From Bombyx mori (Eukaryota > Arthropoda > Insecta > Lepidoptera > Bombycidae), in assembly GCF_030269925.1 (NCBI RefSeq), contig NC_085132.1, positions 1,324,501-1,388,500 of the forward strand: a DNA stretch of 64,000 nucleotides, given 5' to 3'. Of this stretch, positions 42,648-53,250 are shown piece after piece (position 1 is the first letter of the stretch; every line of letters begins with the position of its first letter). The position numbers and the translations under genes were made by a program. The notes under the pieces are model-generated. The model was not told the DNA's origin. It saw only the letters and a program-made list of their open reading frames with translations, and ran no database searches.

Positions 42648-42780
42648 TAATGGTAGGCAGCGGCTTGGCTCTGCCCCTGGCATTGCTGACGTCCATGAGC
42701 GACGGTGACCACTTACCATCAGGTGGGCCGTATGCTCGAGGTCGTGAGCTCATCTCTACTCATCTAGGCAATACAAAAAA
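42648..42780 (+). mobile_element. LINE-D/Bm1 chimeric tail
   Basis: Starts as LINE-D (GGTAGGCAGCGGCTTGGC ... GGGCCGTATGCTCG). It then switches to Bm1-like AGGTCGTGAGCTCATC and CATCTAGGCAATAC-A(n). The converse of the tail at 361-466. Confidence 0.7.
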
Positions 42781-42782
42781 AA

Positions 42783-43161
42783 GACGTATGGTGTGGTGGG
42801 ACACCGGATAGGAACGAAGTTCTTTTTTATAAAAATATTAATTTTAAGTTCTAGTCGAGGTATAAAGAAAATAAAACTGGAGGTTTCGCAACAACCCACG
42901 GTCAGTCGGTAACGTGCGAACTTATTGTGGTACATTTCATTCACGGCTGTTTGCATAAGAGTTAGTGTATTGCGCAAACGAACGCTCTGAGATCGTGGTC
43001 AATGAATGATAAAATAATATGTTATTTTTTGTACGTTATTACAAAGTTAAGTCGTACACTGTGTGCATTACTAATAAAAATCTTACGTTACGGACGTTTT
43101 TTCCCGGTTAGCGTACCCCTCCGCATCGTCCCATAAGGAACTTCGTTCCAAAAAAACATAA
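42783..43161 (+). mobile_element. pal-P element, core type 2, complete
   Basis: Left hairpin GGTGTGGTGGGACACC, AGGAACGAAGTTC, core 42870-43070, then CTTACGTTACGGACG and CCCATAAGGAACTTCGTTCC. 379 bases, no ORF. The A-tract of the preceding retroposon abuts it. Confidence 0.7.
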
Positions 43162-43656
43162 ACCACAGAACATTTAGTAGTTAGTCTTCTAATTTACATT
43201 GCCATTGAGATCTCGGAGGATTGCGTAAGCCAAAGCAGTACATCATCACAGCAGCTGGCTCCTTGCCAGTTGTCAAGGTCAACTCCTCGGCTACTGACCG
43301 ACCCAGGATTTATAGCTGGGATTATAGCAAAAATACGAGAGTTGAAAAAAATAAATCGCGCGTCCTTTTTTTTTGGTTTTTTTTTTCAAGTCACGCTTTC
43401 AAAAACGTAAGAAGTTTATGTTTTAATTCGCACTGCATAAGAATATGGTACTACTTATACATATTATTATATAACTATGAAGACTGTTAAGGCCTTATTG
43501 ATTAAAATAAATTTTAAGAACCTTAATCTTTCTAACATAAAGGTCTCAAAAAAATCGTTCTCGGAAGGCAACGGCATGTCTTCCCCACTGATAATGAGCT
43601 TCGAAAGCAACTGAATACCAGATAGGTCTTGAACTCATCAACTCATCACATTTTAG
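43162..43656. other. Unassigned sequence
   Basis: No family recognised. An 89-codon frame (43221-43490) ends in F-rich sequence and has no domain. Confidence 0.4.
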
Positions 43657-43845
43657 ACTTGTGGTAGGGCGTTATGTGAGTCCGCACGGATAGGTACCAC
43701 CACCCTGCTTATTTCTGCCGTGAAGCAATAATTGGTTTCGGTTGGAAAACTGGGGCTGCCGTGGTACTATAAAAACTGAGCCTTAGAACTCATGTCTCAA
43801 GATGGGTGGCAAAAATGACGTGGTTGATTTCTATGGACTCCGGTG
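43657..43845 (+). mobile_element. Bm1, variant subfamily
   Basis: Shares GGTTGGAAAACTGGGGC, GTGGTACTATAAAAACTGAG and ATGACGTGGTTGAT with 45651-45880. The tail is replaced by a pal-P end. Confidence 0.8.
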
Positions 43846-43876
43846 ACATCGTCCCATAAGGAACTTCGTTCCAAAG
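43846..43876 (+). mobile_element. pal-P right-end scrap
   Basis: ATCGTCCCATAAGGAACTTC GTTCC is fused to the Bm1 body. Confidence 0.7.
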
Positions 43877-44275
43877 TAAAGATATGGAAATATCATTTGG
43901 ATTGGCTAGCGTAATGTGCTTACGACGCAAATAAATCAACAAACAAATTCAGAGCACAATCAGTTGCTCTTTCTAATTAAGCCATCACCATTAGCTGACA
44001 TGTCATTGTTCCGCACAGGCCATTAACGCAACCATAAGTTCCTTAATGGTCCCGGCAATGTCGGGGATGTTCTTAATAAGAAATTTTATTAACCGCATGT
44101 AAGGAAAATAAGGTTTGCGCTGAAAGAAAACTGCTTAATCCAGGCGTGACTTGGCACACGGGCTTATTCTTTGTTCCTTTGATTTCAAATTAACTTAAAT
44201 CAGTTCCAATGAGTTAAGAATCAAGAAAAAATCAAGTGTTTACAAGAATTCTAAGCTATCCTAACGTTATAACGC
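43877..44275. other. Unassigned sequence
   Basis: No supported feature. Confidence 0.4.
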
Positions 44276-44990
44276 TTTTTTTTACAATAAAGTAATTTTA
44301 TCTTACACTATTTTTAATTCAAATTTATTAAAACTAGAGGTCCCGCAGTAATCGAAATTCGACTATAATTAATTGGAATTGTAACTTTGTACACTATTAT
44401 GATTGTATTTTATACTTCTATAATCACAAATTTAGCCAAGACTACTCTATAAAAAATATTAACAAAGACAAACAATATTTAATCTATTACCATTTTTTCA
44501 TCAGACGTCAAGAACAAAAGTTTGACAATAAATAGTATGCATGCGTGTGTGCGTCAAATACATGGTATGTAGTGGGTGTAATGTTTTCTTTATTGATTTA
44601 ATGTATCCTTTATGTATTATTTTTAAAAAAATATAAGCATTGTGCACTTCTTCTCTATATTCTCTATAAGTGTGGAAAATTTTATACTCCTCCGTCCGCG
44701 TAATTTTCGTAAAAAGGGATACAAAGTTTTTGCTTCACGTATTAATATATAGATTTATTTTCTATTTTTTAGTTGGATTTTCTATAAAAGCGTATTTTGA
44801 TAGTTTTTAAAACTATTATTTGATTTTCATTTTTTAGTTGAATTTCAAGTTTTTAATTATTTTTTTTATATTAAATTGTCATCGGTCCTTAATAAGTATA
44901 CCAAATTTCGAGTTAATCCGACGTTTTGAAGGGGTTCAAAATCATGTTCAAAGATTCCGTTACATACATACATCTGAAGCTAATAAAAGC
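44276..44990 (+). repeat. rep-H split by Hel-4
   Basis: TTTACAATAAAGTAATTTTA to TTTATTAAAA (44333), and TTTATTTTCTATTTTTTAG from 44754 to GAAGCTAATAAAAGCG. Colinear with 10528-10826 once the Helitron is removed. Confidence 0.85.
44334..44753 (-). mobile_element. Hel-4 Helitron inside rep-H
   Basis: Minus strand: TCTATATATTAATACGTG...GGGACCTCTAG, inserted exactly between A (44333) and T (44754). 420 bases, close to 26844-27262. Confidence 0.93.
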
Positions 44991-45110
44991 GTTTTAAAAA
45001 GTGAACATTTGTATGTGCGAAATATTAATCACATAAAATGACATGAATCGAATTTGCTAAAATTTCGCAGAATAATAGCTAAGTACTTTGATACTTTTTT
45101 ATTCAATTTA

Positions 45111-45356
45111 AATAACAATCACGCCACGTTAACTGGTCCCGTGATAAGTTCGTAAGGAGCTTGTGTTACAGGTACCAGATAACGGATATAAATGTAAGAT
45201 TTTTTATTGTACACATACATATATTTAATATACATCCATAACCCTGGAAAAGACATTTATATTTATCATACAAGTATCTTCCCTTGGCGGGATTCGAACC
45301 CGCAACCCCCTTGTGTAGTGACCATGTCACTTACCACTACACCAGACGGCCGTTAA
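45111..45356 (-). mobile_element. SINE-S copy 2
   Basis: Same 5' head and 3' end as copy 1. B-box GGTTCGAATCC at about 45290-45300. Both copies are in the same orientation and start and stop at the same bases, which defines the family. Confidence 0.85.
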
Positions 45357-45650
45357 TTAAAAGGAATGCTTTACTTATTCGCGATGTATTCGCGAACGAC
45401 TTTCGTGTAAATGGCCCGGGACCCCGGTAACAGCTTAACATCCTGTTGCGAATACGCTAAAAGTAAGAATGAAATTGCATACGGAACGTCAGCTCCGAGG
45501 CGACAGAGCGTGCAGTTTTCAATAATCGAAAAGTTTATTAACTTGTTCCGATCCAGTTAGCGTCGGGTCGTTGATCATCACAGCGACTGTACTTACAAAC
45601 GGACAAATCAAATAGCAAATTCTCACAGCACCGTCCACTACTTTTTTACT

Positions 45651-45880
45651 GGTGGTAGGACCTTTTGTGAGTCCGCATGGGTAGGTGCCACCACCCTGCC
45701 TATTTCTACCGCAAAGCAGTAATTCGGATTCGGTTGGAAAACTGGAGCAGCCGTGGTACTATAAAAACTGAGCCTTAGAACTCAAGATGGGCGGCAGGAA
45801 TGACGTGGTTGATGTCTATGGACTCCGCATCAGTATCAGATGGGCCATGAGCTCGTTCACCCTTCTTAACAAATAAAAAA
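45651..45880 (+). mobile_element. Bm1, variant subfamily, complete 3' end
   Basis: Headless start at ACTGGTGGTAGG. GGTTGGAAAACTGGAGC and ACTATAAAAACTGAGCC are the diagnostic changes. Ends CTTAACAAATAAAAAA. Confidence 0.87.
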
Positions 45881-45924
45881 ATGCACGAAGATAAAACACT
45901 AATTATAAGTTTATTAATACTGTC

Positions 45925-46049
45925 CCACACCGCTTAAGCCGCCACGCATTACTGGCTCGCGGCAAAGATATGGATAAAGATAATGCGTTTCGGCTTGAAG
46001 GGGCAGCCGTTGTAACTATACTCGACCTTAGAACTTATATCTAAAGGTG
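45925..46049. mobile_element. Two abutting Bm1 scraps in opposite orientation
   Basis: 45925-45970 is minus-like (CACGCATTACTGGCTCGCGG). 45980-46049 is plus (AATGCGTTTCGGCTTGAAGG to CTAAAGGTGG). Then a complete Bm1 begins. Confidence 0.65.
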
Positions 46050-46057
46050 GTGCTTTT

Positions 46058-46494
46058 GTAGTCGTGTGGCCTAAAGGATAAGACGTCCGGTGCATTCGTG
46101 TGTAGCGATGCACCGGTGTTCGAATCCCGCAGGCGGGTACAAATTTTTCTAATGAAATACGTACTGAACAAATGTTCACGATTGACTACCACGGTGAAGG
46201 AATAACATCGTGTAATAAAAATCAAACCCGCAAAATTATAATTTGCGTAATCACTGGTGGTAGGACCTCTTGGGAGTCCGCACGGCCAGGTACCACCACC
46301 CTGCCTATTTCTGTCGTGAAGCAGTAATGCGCTTCGGTTCGAAGGGTGGGGTAGCCGTTGAAACTATACTGAGACCTTAGAACTTATCTCAAGGTGGATG
46401 GCGCATTTACGTCGTAGATGTATGTGGGCTCCAGTATCCACTTAACACCAGGTGGGCTGCGAGCTCGTCCACCCATTTAATCAATAAAAAAAAA
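46058..46494 (+). mobile_element. Bm1, complete
   Basis: Head GTCGTGTGGCCTAAAGG, B-box GTTCGAATCCC, body from 46253, A-tail 46487. Confidence 0.92.
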
Positions 46495-46794
46495 TACAAT
46501 CAATCAATAAACAGGATTTAAGGATAATTATTTAAAAGACATTATTACCGATCGCAACTCAAGTTACATTCGGCCCACGGTTTTTCACAGTCTTTTGTTT
46601 CCGTGCACCGTTGCAAATAAAGTTTTATCATCCGTAGAGCATTGGGTACGATTACTTTTTATTTCGCGTACGATTGGGAACACGAGGTTCGGGAATCGGT
46701 GAGGCGTTGGAGAACAGAACTTGAATTGGTAACATTAAAATCGAGTTAGAAGAGTGGGGGCGCTGTGTTGCAAATCGGCCTCATGGTATTTTTA

Positions 46795-46925
46795 TATTGG
46801 CGTAAAGTAGTCACCAATGGGCAGCTTATGGATATCAGTAATGCCAGGAATGTTGTTACCAACTGATTAAGACTTTTTCGGACCTAGTTTGAGGAAAGCA
46901 TCATAGCGCGGTATTCATTTTTACG
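46795..46925 (-). mobile_element. Old LINE-D remnant
   Basis: TAGTCACCAATGGGCAGC, TCAGTAATGCCAGG and GTTTGAGGAAAGCATCATAG follow the LINE-D order of 2590-2710. Confidence 0.55.
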
Positions 46926-47030
46926 TGACACAGCTTATAAGCTTGTATGGGTATTACCGCCCTACCTATTTCCGCTGCGAAGTAATCACGCATTCTAGTT
47001 CGAATGTTAAGACAGTTTTACCATACCGTA
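46926..47030 (+). mobile_element. Old Bm1 remnant
   Basis: TTGTATGGGTATTACCGCCC, CTACCTATTTCCGCTGCGAA and AATCACGCATTCTAG keep the body order. Confidence 0.5.
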
Positions 47031-47230
47031 GAGCAGTTATACCATACCGGGTATACCATGCCGTTGAAAAATCAACCTCATTTCTTAATTAAGGCTGGTG
47101 ATACACTTTGTAATGACTATGAGCTCCGACCTATTTTAAAGCGTTTCGACAGTAGTCCTAGTCTAGTCTAGTCGGTCAATATTAACCAGTTCTATATAGC
47201 ACCAATTGTTAATGTTACTTTGATAAAAAG

Positions 47231-47476
47231 GTTTTTTTTTTATTGCTTAGACGTGTGGACGAGCTCACAGCCCACCTGGTGTTAAGTTGTTACTGGAGCC
47301 CATAGACATCTACTACGTAAATGCGCCACGCACCTTGAGATATAAGTTCTAAGGTCTCAGTATAGTCACAACGGCTGCCCCACCCTTCAAACCGAAACGC
47401 ATTACTGCTTCACGGCAGAAATAAGCGGGGCGGTGGTACCTACCCGCGCAGACTCACAAGAGGTCCTACCACCAGT
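47231..47476 (-). mobile_element. Bm1, headless
   Basis: T(10), GCTTAGACGTG, 246-base body, 5' end at ACTGGTGGTAGG. Confidence 0.93.
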
Positions 47477-47554
47477 AACCTAACCTAATAGTCTAATACC
47501 ATCTAATTAATAACCTAATAGTCTAATACCAAATCTCGTTTGAATAAAGACGCA

Positions 47555-47795
47555 TCATAATCCTCAAGTTATTTTTCATGGTTGGAGGCAGAAAATAACG
47601 GAAAAACAGATAATGATGAGGAGATTGAACATCGTGGCCACGATAGCTGGCAGCGATAAGACGGATTCTGTTTAATCGACAGGAGCGGATGCTGACTCTC
47701 TTATGCTCAGCAAACAGAAAGAAGAACTTCGTTGTGTCCACGAGGCAGCTACCATTATGACAGAGTCTGCAACCCTTCTGACAGGTCTGGACCCT
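47555..47795 (+). repeat. rep-J copy 1
   Basis: A plus frame ends EAENNGKTDNDEEIEHRGHD SWQR-stop. The homologous minus-strand sequence at 52890-53250 has the same end. The minus strand is open for 96 codons too. Immediately followed by CTCACAAGAGGTCCTACCAC, a 20-base Bm1 start. Confidence 0.65.
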
Positions 47796-47813
47796 CACAA
47801 GAGGTCCTACCAC

Positions 47814-48288
47814 TAGTAGTCAAATCCACTATGTATTTTCCAAGTGTTCCACATAACAAAGCTAATAATATCGTCCTGGTATCTAAATAAAGTAAGCTCG
47901 TTGTTTATCGAGCGCTTTCTATGTACTTTTTTCCGTTTACTGTCGAACGAACGCCTAATATATGAGTATTGTTTTCGAAAATAAGGACTGGAACACATGA
48001 ATTTTGTTCCGACAAAGCACGGATTAAATTGGATTTCGTTGCTTGTGGAAAAAATTCGCTGATTCGGTCAATTTGTGTTTTAACACTTGTGTTATTTATT
48101 ATTTTGATTAGTTGGTAGAAAAGGGTATGTTTTCTTTAATGGTATTCACAATCAGGTAAGCGAACTTAAGCACTTGCATAGTCAAGGTGCTGGGTAGGGC
48201 CTAGAACTTTCCTTAGGCCTTGCTTGAAAAAAACGTCCAATTAAATCTAAGAAAATCGGTTGTCTGTAAAGTCGGTTTACTGACGATA
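47814..48288. other. Unassigned sequence
   Basis: No supported feature. Confidence 0.4.
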
Positions 48289-48668
48289 GTTGAACGTGAC
48301 AACGTCATAAGAAAATACTGATGGAATGGTTTCATTTTTCAGTTATCGCAATTATCGTTGCTATAAACAATTGACACCACATTCACTTTTCACTGAACTT
48401 CATACTTGACGAAAACATGTAAATAAATGTATTATTGTATAGCAGCTGTCCACGCGGATGCATCGCTCACTCAAGTAGGAGAGAGACAGATGTCGAACGC
48501 TGCCGCACACGGAGGCCGATTGTGCCTCTTTGTCGCTCGTTGCGCGCTCTCGCTTGCATTTCAAGCCTTAAATGGAACGCCTCAGAGCGAGGTAACGCCG
48601 CATGAGTCATGTTTTCTCGTGCGTGCAGCCGGCTCCATCGAATGATAAGACGTTGTCACGTCAAAAAA
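48289..48668. mobile_element. TIR element, non-autonomous
   Basis: TTGAACGTGACAACGTCATAAG at the left (about 48289) and GATAAGACGTTGTCACGTCAA at the right (to about 48665) are inverted copies. The interior is GC-rich (AGGAGAGAGACAGATGTCGA, GCTCGTTGCGCGCTCTCGC) and has a 72-codon frame without a domain. Probably a MITE-like relic of a cut-and-paste transposon. Confidence 0.65.
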
Positions 48669-49456
48669 TTCAAGTTTGTAGTTAAAAACTATTGTAACAT
48701 TTGGTAATCCACTAAATAAGTGTGACGTCATTTGAGGGCAAACTTAATGACAAGCTTAATCCGTTATTATATTAAGACACAGTCACATGTTAAAATTGTG
48801 TGATGAAGCAATGCTACAACAATATCGCCCCTGATCGCCGAAATAATTAAGGCTTTTGTTTTGGACACTGCAGTGCGCAGAGCTGCCCCTATTGCACCAT
48901 GTGTGGAAGTTTTTGTATCTACCAAACTTTTCTGCCCTAAATCTTTTGTAGGACATGCTACAGAAATTCATCTTTATTTTGTTGCCAAAAATATTGGTGT
49001 TTGCGCACTTTGTACCTCACAGCTTATCTGATATTATTTGTTTTCTGGACCTTATAGACAACAGCAGAGTGAAATACAACCACCCGTCAAGAGACACAGC
49101 AGATAATTGACTTGATGATGAAATAGTCAGCATGGCCCTGGTGATACCATGACTCTGTTTTTAAGCCCCATCTCATAGTCTACACACCATAGAAAAAAAA
49201 AGGGAATTCGTACCACCGGACATAAAGCTTCTTGTGTTGGATAAAACTAGGAGTTCGATCAGAGATAAGCTTTTGCATTTGGCGAAAGACTATGTGCTTT
49301 TTCGACTGTGCACAGCATTTTGAGATTATAATCAGCTTTGTCGCACTGAGAAATAGATTTCTAGTTTTTAATATTTCACAAAAGTGTAGTGTTTTGTTAG
49401 TGATGTTCCATTTTATGATTTTATGATAGCGAATTTTTATTAGATTTTATTTAAGA
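48669..49456. other. Unassigned sequence
   Basis: No supported feature. Confidence 0.4.
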
Positions 49457-49671
49457 CTAGCCGTACTTCGCTTCGCTGGGCATTTAAAATTAACATTATT
49501 ATTTATTATCAATATTATTAGGGAGTCCAACACTCATATAAATATTAGCCTATCCATGAAGTACATGTACTTTCTACATTGATACCAAGTTTCAAGTCAA
49601 TCGGATGCATGATTCAGTAGTTATAACGGAACATCCGTAAAAACCACTGTAGATTTATATATTTGTATAGA
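49457..49671 (-). mobile_element. Hel-3 Helitron
   Basis: Minus strand: A|TCTATACAAATATATAAATC...GAAGTACGGCTAG|T. 215 bases. Confidence 0.88.
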
Positions 49672-50430
49672 TTAGATAAGTAAGATTTTATTTAAATTTG
49701 ATCTTACTAACAGCGATTCAAGAGCTTTGTTTTAACATGTTGCAATCGGGTTTGATATCGACGCTTGAAAGGCAAACGTGACTAAGCGACAATAACTTCT
49801 TTGTATATAAATGATAGGCAATAACCATATTCGATGCGCAAAAGGAAATATATTTCTAGGTTAATTAAAATCATTTCAATCCTACAGCTACTAGCTAGAT
49901 TCTACTACAGCCAGATTCGTTAAAATACATTTTGTTTTCAGGTATTTCAACTTTATATTAGTCTACTGTAAAGTTCACGCATTGTCGTTTAGTCACGTTT
50001 GCCTTTCAAGCGTCGATATGAAACGTAGCTGATATTTACCCAGCGATATGGCATGGCACTATTACGTTGTTACATATAATTTAAGGAAAAAGGCTGCCAT
50101 AAATCTGGAAAAAAATTCCGACGAGCTATTTGCCAAAATTCGACATCGTAAACTTTATATAGACGACATCATACTTTATTCCCTTGTAATTTTACCAAAA
50201 ACAAAAACTGCGTTCGGTCTCGCCGAGTTATAACTCATTAGAGGGCAGACAGTCAAATAAAAAGTTTTAGCGTCTGTAAAGGAGATTGCGCGATGAACGA
50301 TTGGCCTGATGAGTGGTTCTGCATCACGAGGCTCGGGTTCCCCTCCGGAGGCAGCTTCTTTGTTGAAGAAATTAGATATTCGAAGCCTAATTTTGATAGT
50401 GTTTGTTTTCATTAATTTCATTTTTCATTA
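49672..50430. other. Unassigned; inverted motif
   Basis: CGACGCTTGAAAGGCAAACG TGACTAAGCGACAA (49758-49791) recurs as its reverse complement at 49983-50017 (TTGTCGTTTAGTCACGTTTG CCTTTCAAGCGTCG). An element of about 260 bases with 34-base inverted ends is likely. Confidence 0.7.
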
Positions 50431-50729
50431 TCCCTACTAATATATAAATGTGAATGTAAGTTTGTTTGTAACGCTTTCACGCGAAAACTACTCAACCGAT
50501 CATTATGAAACTTTGTACACATATTCTTGGAGGTATTAGAAGTAACATAGAATACTTTTTATTAAGAAAGCAAAAATATTTTATACGAAAAATTAAAAAA
50601 TTGTTTGTCAAAAAATCTCAAAATCTAGCTTTTTCAACGCCATCTACCGGTTCAGTAATTTAGCGGGTAAAATTTAGCGTTATGCCAAAGTAACTATTCC
50701 ACGCGGACGAAGTCGCGGGCAAAAGCTAG
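50431..50729 (+). mobile_element. Hel-2 Helitron
   Basis: A|TCCCTACTAATATATAAATG...CGCGGGCAAAAGCTAG|T. 299 bases; shares its 3' 80 bases with 20499-20812. Confidence 0.88.
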
Positions 50730-50819
50730 TTATAATATATTTTTTTAATTGTATTTTTTGACTTTTTTTTCGTTTATTGTATATTTTTACTTATTTAAAA
50801 AAACAAATTTATGTGTAAT

Positions 50820-50995
50820 ATGAGAAAATACAAAAAAAAAGCCAGCTGAGTTTGTTTCGCCGGTTCCTCTCAGGACTGTGGCTCTTTTTGGAACCGGTGG
50901 TAGAGTTAACATTCTTATTTATATTTTGACATTCAGCAAGTGTGTTATGCTGACATCTAAGTTGAAATAAATGATTTTGCATTTGAATTTGAATT
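50820..50995 (+). mobile_element. rep-I, LINE-like tail
   Basis: GCCAGCTGAGTTTGTTTCGC CGG, then TCTCAGGACTGTGGC and GGAACCGGTGGTAGAG, ending TTGCATTTGAATTTGAATTTT. The repeating TTTGA end is typical of non-poly(A) LINE tails. Second copy at 53885. Confidence 0.65.
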
Positions 50996-51149
50996 TTCGG
51001 TGCTCGCACCACAGTGACAAAGCTTTTTTAAATTGAAATTCACACATCCCACATGTGGGGCTTGATGAGAGCTAGCATGTCTAGTTTCCACAATCCTATT
51101 TTAGTCGCGAAGTAGTTATGAGTTCCAACTTAAAGTAGGTGTATAACAA

Positions 51150-51283
51150 ATTAGCGGTAGGCAGCGGCTTGGCTCTGCCCCTGGCATTGCTGAAGTCCAT
51201 GGGCGACGGTAACCACTCACCATCAGGTGGGCCGTATGCTCGTCTGCCTACAAGGGCAATAAAAAAAAAAAAATAAAAAAAAA
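51150..51283 (+). mobile_element. LINE-D tail
   Basis: GCGGTAGGCAGCGGCTTGGC to CAAGGGCAATAAAA with a long A-rich tail. Confidence 0.9.
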
Positions 51284-51440
51284 AATAGAATTCTTTAAAA
51301 ACACATTAAATATTGTCCTTCTATTATTAATTTGCATAAATGTACAGAGAACTAGACAAACTGGTCTGTTTATAAATATAGATAAACTTTCGACTCGCTT
51401 GATTGCAAGTATCTACTGCACTCATGGACATCTGCTATGA

Positions 51441-52241
51441 TCTATATATTAATACGTGAAGCAAAAACTTTGTACACCTTTTTACGAAAATTGCGCAGAC
51501 GGAGGAGTATGAAATTTCTCACACTTATAGAGAATATAGAGAAGGAGTGCACAATGCTAATATTTTTTTAAAATAATGCTTAAAAAATACATTAATTCAA
51601 TAAAGAAAACATTACACACACTACCATGTATTTGACACAACACATACATAAAAATATACTCTTTGTTTACTGTCAATTGAGAAACTTTTGTTATTGTTTC
51701 AAGTCTGTGGTCGAATTTAAAATAGATTAATATTGTTTATCTTTAATATTATTGATCTATAGTGCAGTTTTGGCGAATACTGTGATTATTATTATCGAAT
51801 TATAATATTATTTGACAATAGAACCATAATAATGTTTAAACTTTGGGAGTGCTCTGAGGAATTGTTCGACCGGCATCTCGTTTTTACCATCGCACCGCCC
51901 GCCACCGGAGTAGAGTTCATCCATACTACCTGGAGCCACTGCGGTCATCCACAGTGCGTTTCCAGAGGTCTTTTTTACCACGTACCATCCGGCTATGGAA
52001 TGAGCTCCCCTCCACGGTGTTTCCCGAGCGCTATGACATGTCCTTCTTCAAACGAGGCTTATGGAGAGTATTAAGTGGTAGGCAGCGGCTTGGCTCTGCC
52101 CCTGGCATTGCTGAAGTCCATGGGCGACGGTAACCACTCACCATCAGGTGGGCCGTATGCTCGTCTGCCTACAAGGGCAATAAAAAAATCTTATAATTTC
52201 AATTACCTATAGTCGATTTTTGACTCCTGCGTGGCCACTAG
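51441..52241 (+). mobile_element. Hel-4 Helitron split by LINE-D
   Basis: Starts A|TCTATATATTAATACGTG and runs to AATAATGTTT. After the LINE it resumes ATAATTTCAATTACCTATAG, has a hairpin remnant AGTCGATTTTTGACT, and ends CCACTAG|T. The last 50 bases after the LINE complete the element. Confidence 0.85.
51840..52193 (+). mobile_element. LINE-D inside Hel-4
   Basis: GAGTGCTCTGAGGAATTG, ORF C-terminus, 3' UTR and A-tail, nearly the same as 32908-33267. Compared with that copy it lacks GATGATA (7 bases) at about 51866, so the ORF is frameshifted. Confidence 0.88.
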
Positions 52242-52640
52242 TAGAGATAAAGCCGTAACAACTGATACATGTCCTTTAACTATTTTATTTTTACATTTAA
52301 GATTACACTCATTTTGATTATCAGTATGACTGTTCTAACGAACTAACCGGCATACCCGAGCAGTTATAATAACCTGAATTATTAAAGGGCCTCCGTGGAA
52401 ATTGAGGTCCATTGAGACGTGACGTCACAAGTCTAAATAACTAAATTCAATTACCGGGACCGAATCTAATCTAACCTTTCCCTTTAAGTAAATTAACATC
52501 AACTAATAGAGTCTTATTTGAACCGATTCTACCATTTCATTTTCTGTTTGAGGGGCGGTTTTCTACGTACTTACCTATCGCATTAAATGGACGGGTTCAG
52601 TGATGAGAAGCAGTCATTATGACGTATGGACTACTAATAG
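52242..52640. other. Unassigned sequence
   Basis: No supported feature. Confidence 0.4.
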
Positions 52641-52883
52641 TTTTTTTTATTGCTTAGATGGGTGGACGAGCTCACAGCCCACCCGGTGTTAAGTAGTTAC
52701 TGGAGCCCATAGAAATCCACAACGTAAATGCGCCACCCACCTTGAGATATAAGTTCTAAGGTCTCAAGTATAGTTACAACGGCTGCCCCACCCTTCAAAC
52801 TGAAACGCATTACTGCTTCACGGCAGAAATAGACTGGGCGGTGGTACCCACCCGCGTGGACTCACAAGAGGTCTTACCTCCAG
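52641..52883 (-). mobile_element. Bm1, headless
   Basis: T(8), GCTTAGATGGGTGG, body, 5' end altered to CTGGAGGTAAGACC. Confidence 0.92.
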
Positions 52884-52889
52884 CTTGAA

Positions 52890-53250
52890 AGGATTGCAGA
52901 CTCTGTCACAACTGTAGTTGCCATGTGGACACAGCGAAATTTCCCTTTCTGTTTGCTGAGCATGAGAGAGTCAGCATCCGCTCCTATCGATTAAACAGAA
53001 TCTGTCTTATCGCTGTCAGCTATCGTGGCCACAATGTTCAATCTCCTCATCATTGTCTGTTTTATCGTTATTTTCTGCCTCCAACCATGAAAGGTCAGTA
53101 TGGATCTTTGCAGACAGGGCAGAAGGATGAGCCAGACGCTCATGACTCAGTGGAAGCATTACCGACTTATCGAATTTATTAAGAATCACTAAAAATTGAA
53201 CTTTTCCCTTCTTGTCATCTCGAGAAATACTTACGAAAACGTTACCCACT
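52890..53250 (-). repeat. rep-J copy 2
   Basis: A minus frame (53249-53016) contains RLAHPSALSAKIHTDLSW, then EAENNDKTDNDEEIEHCGHD S-stop. The acidic C-terminal end is shared with copy 1. The parent protein is not recognised. Confidence 0.65.

Noticed and set aside
53016..53249. Stand-alone small gene on the minus strand
   Set aside because: It is part of a repeat (rep-J) with a second copy at 47555.
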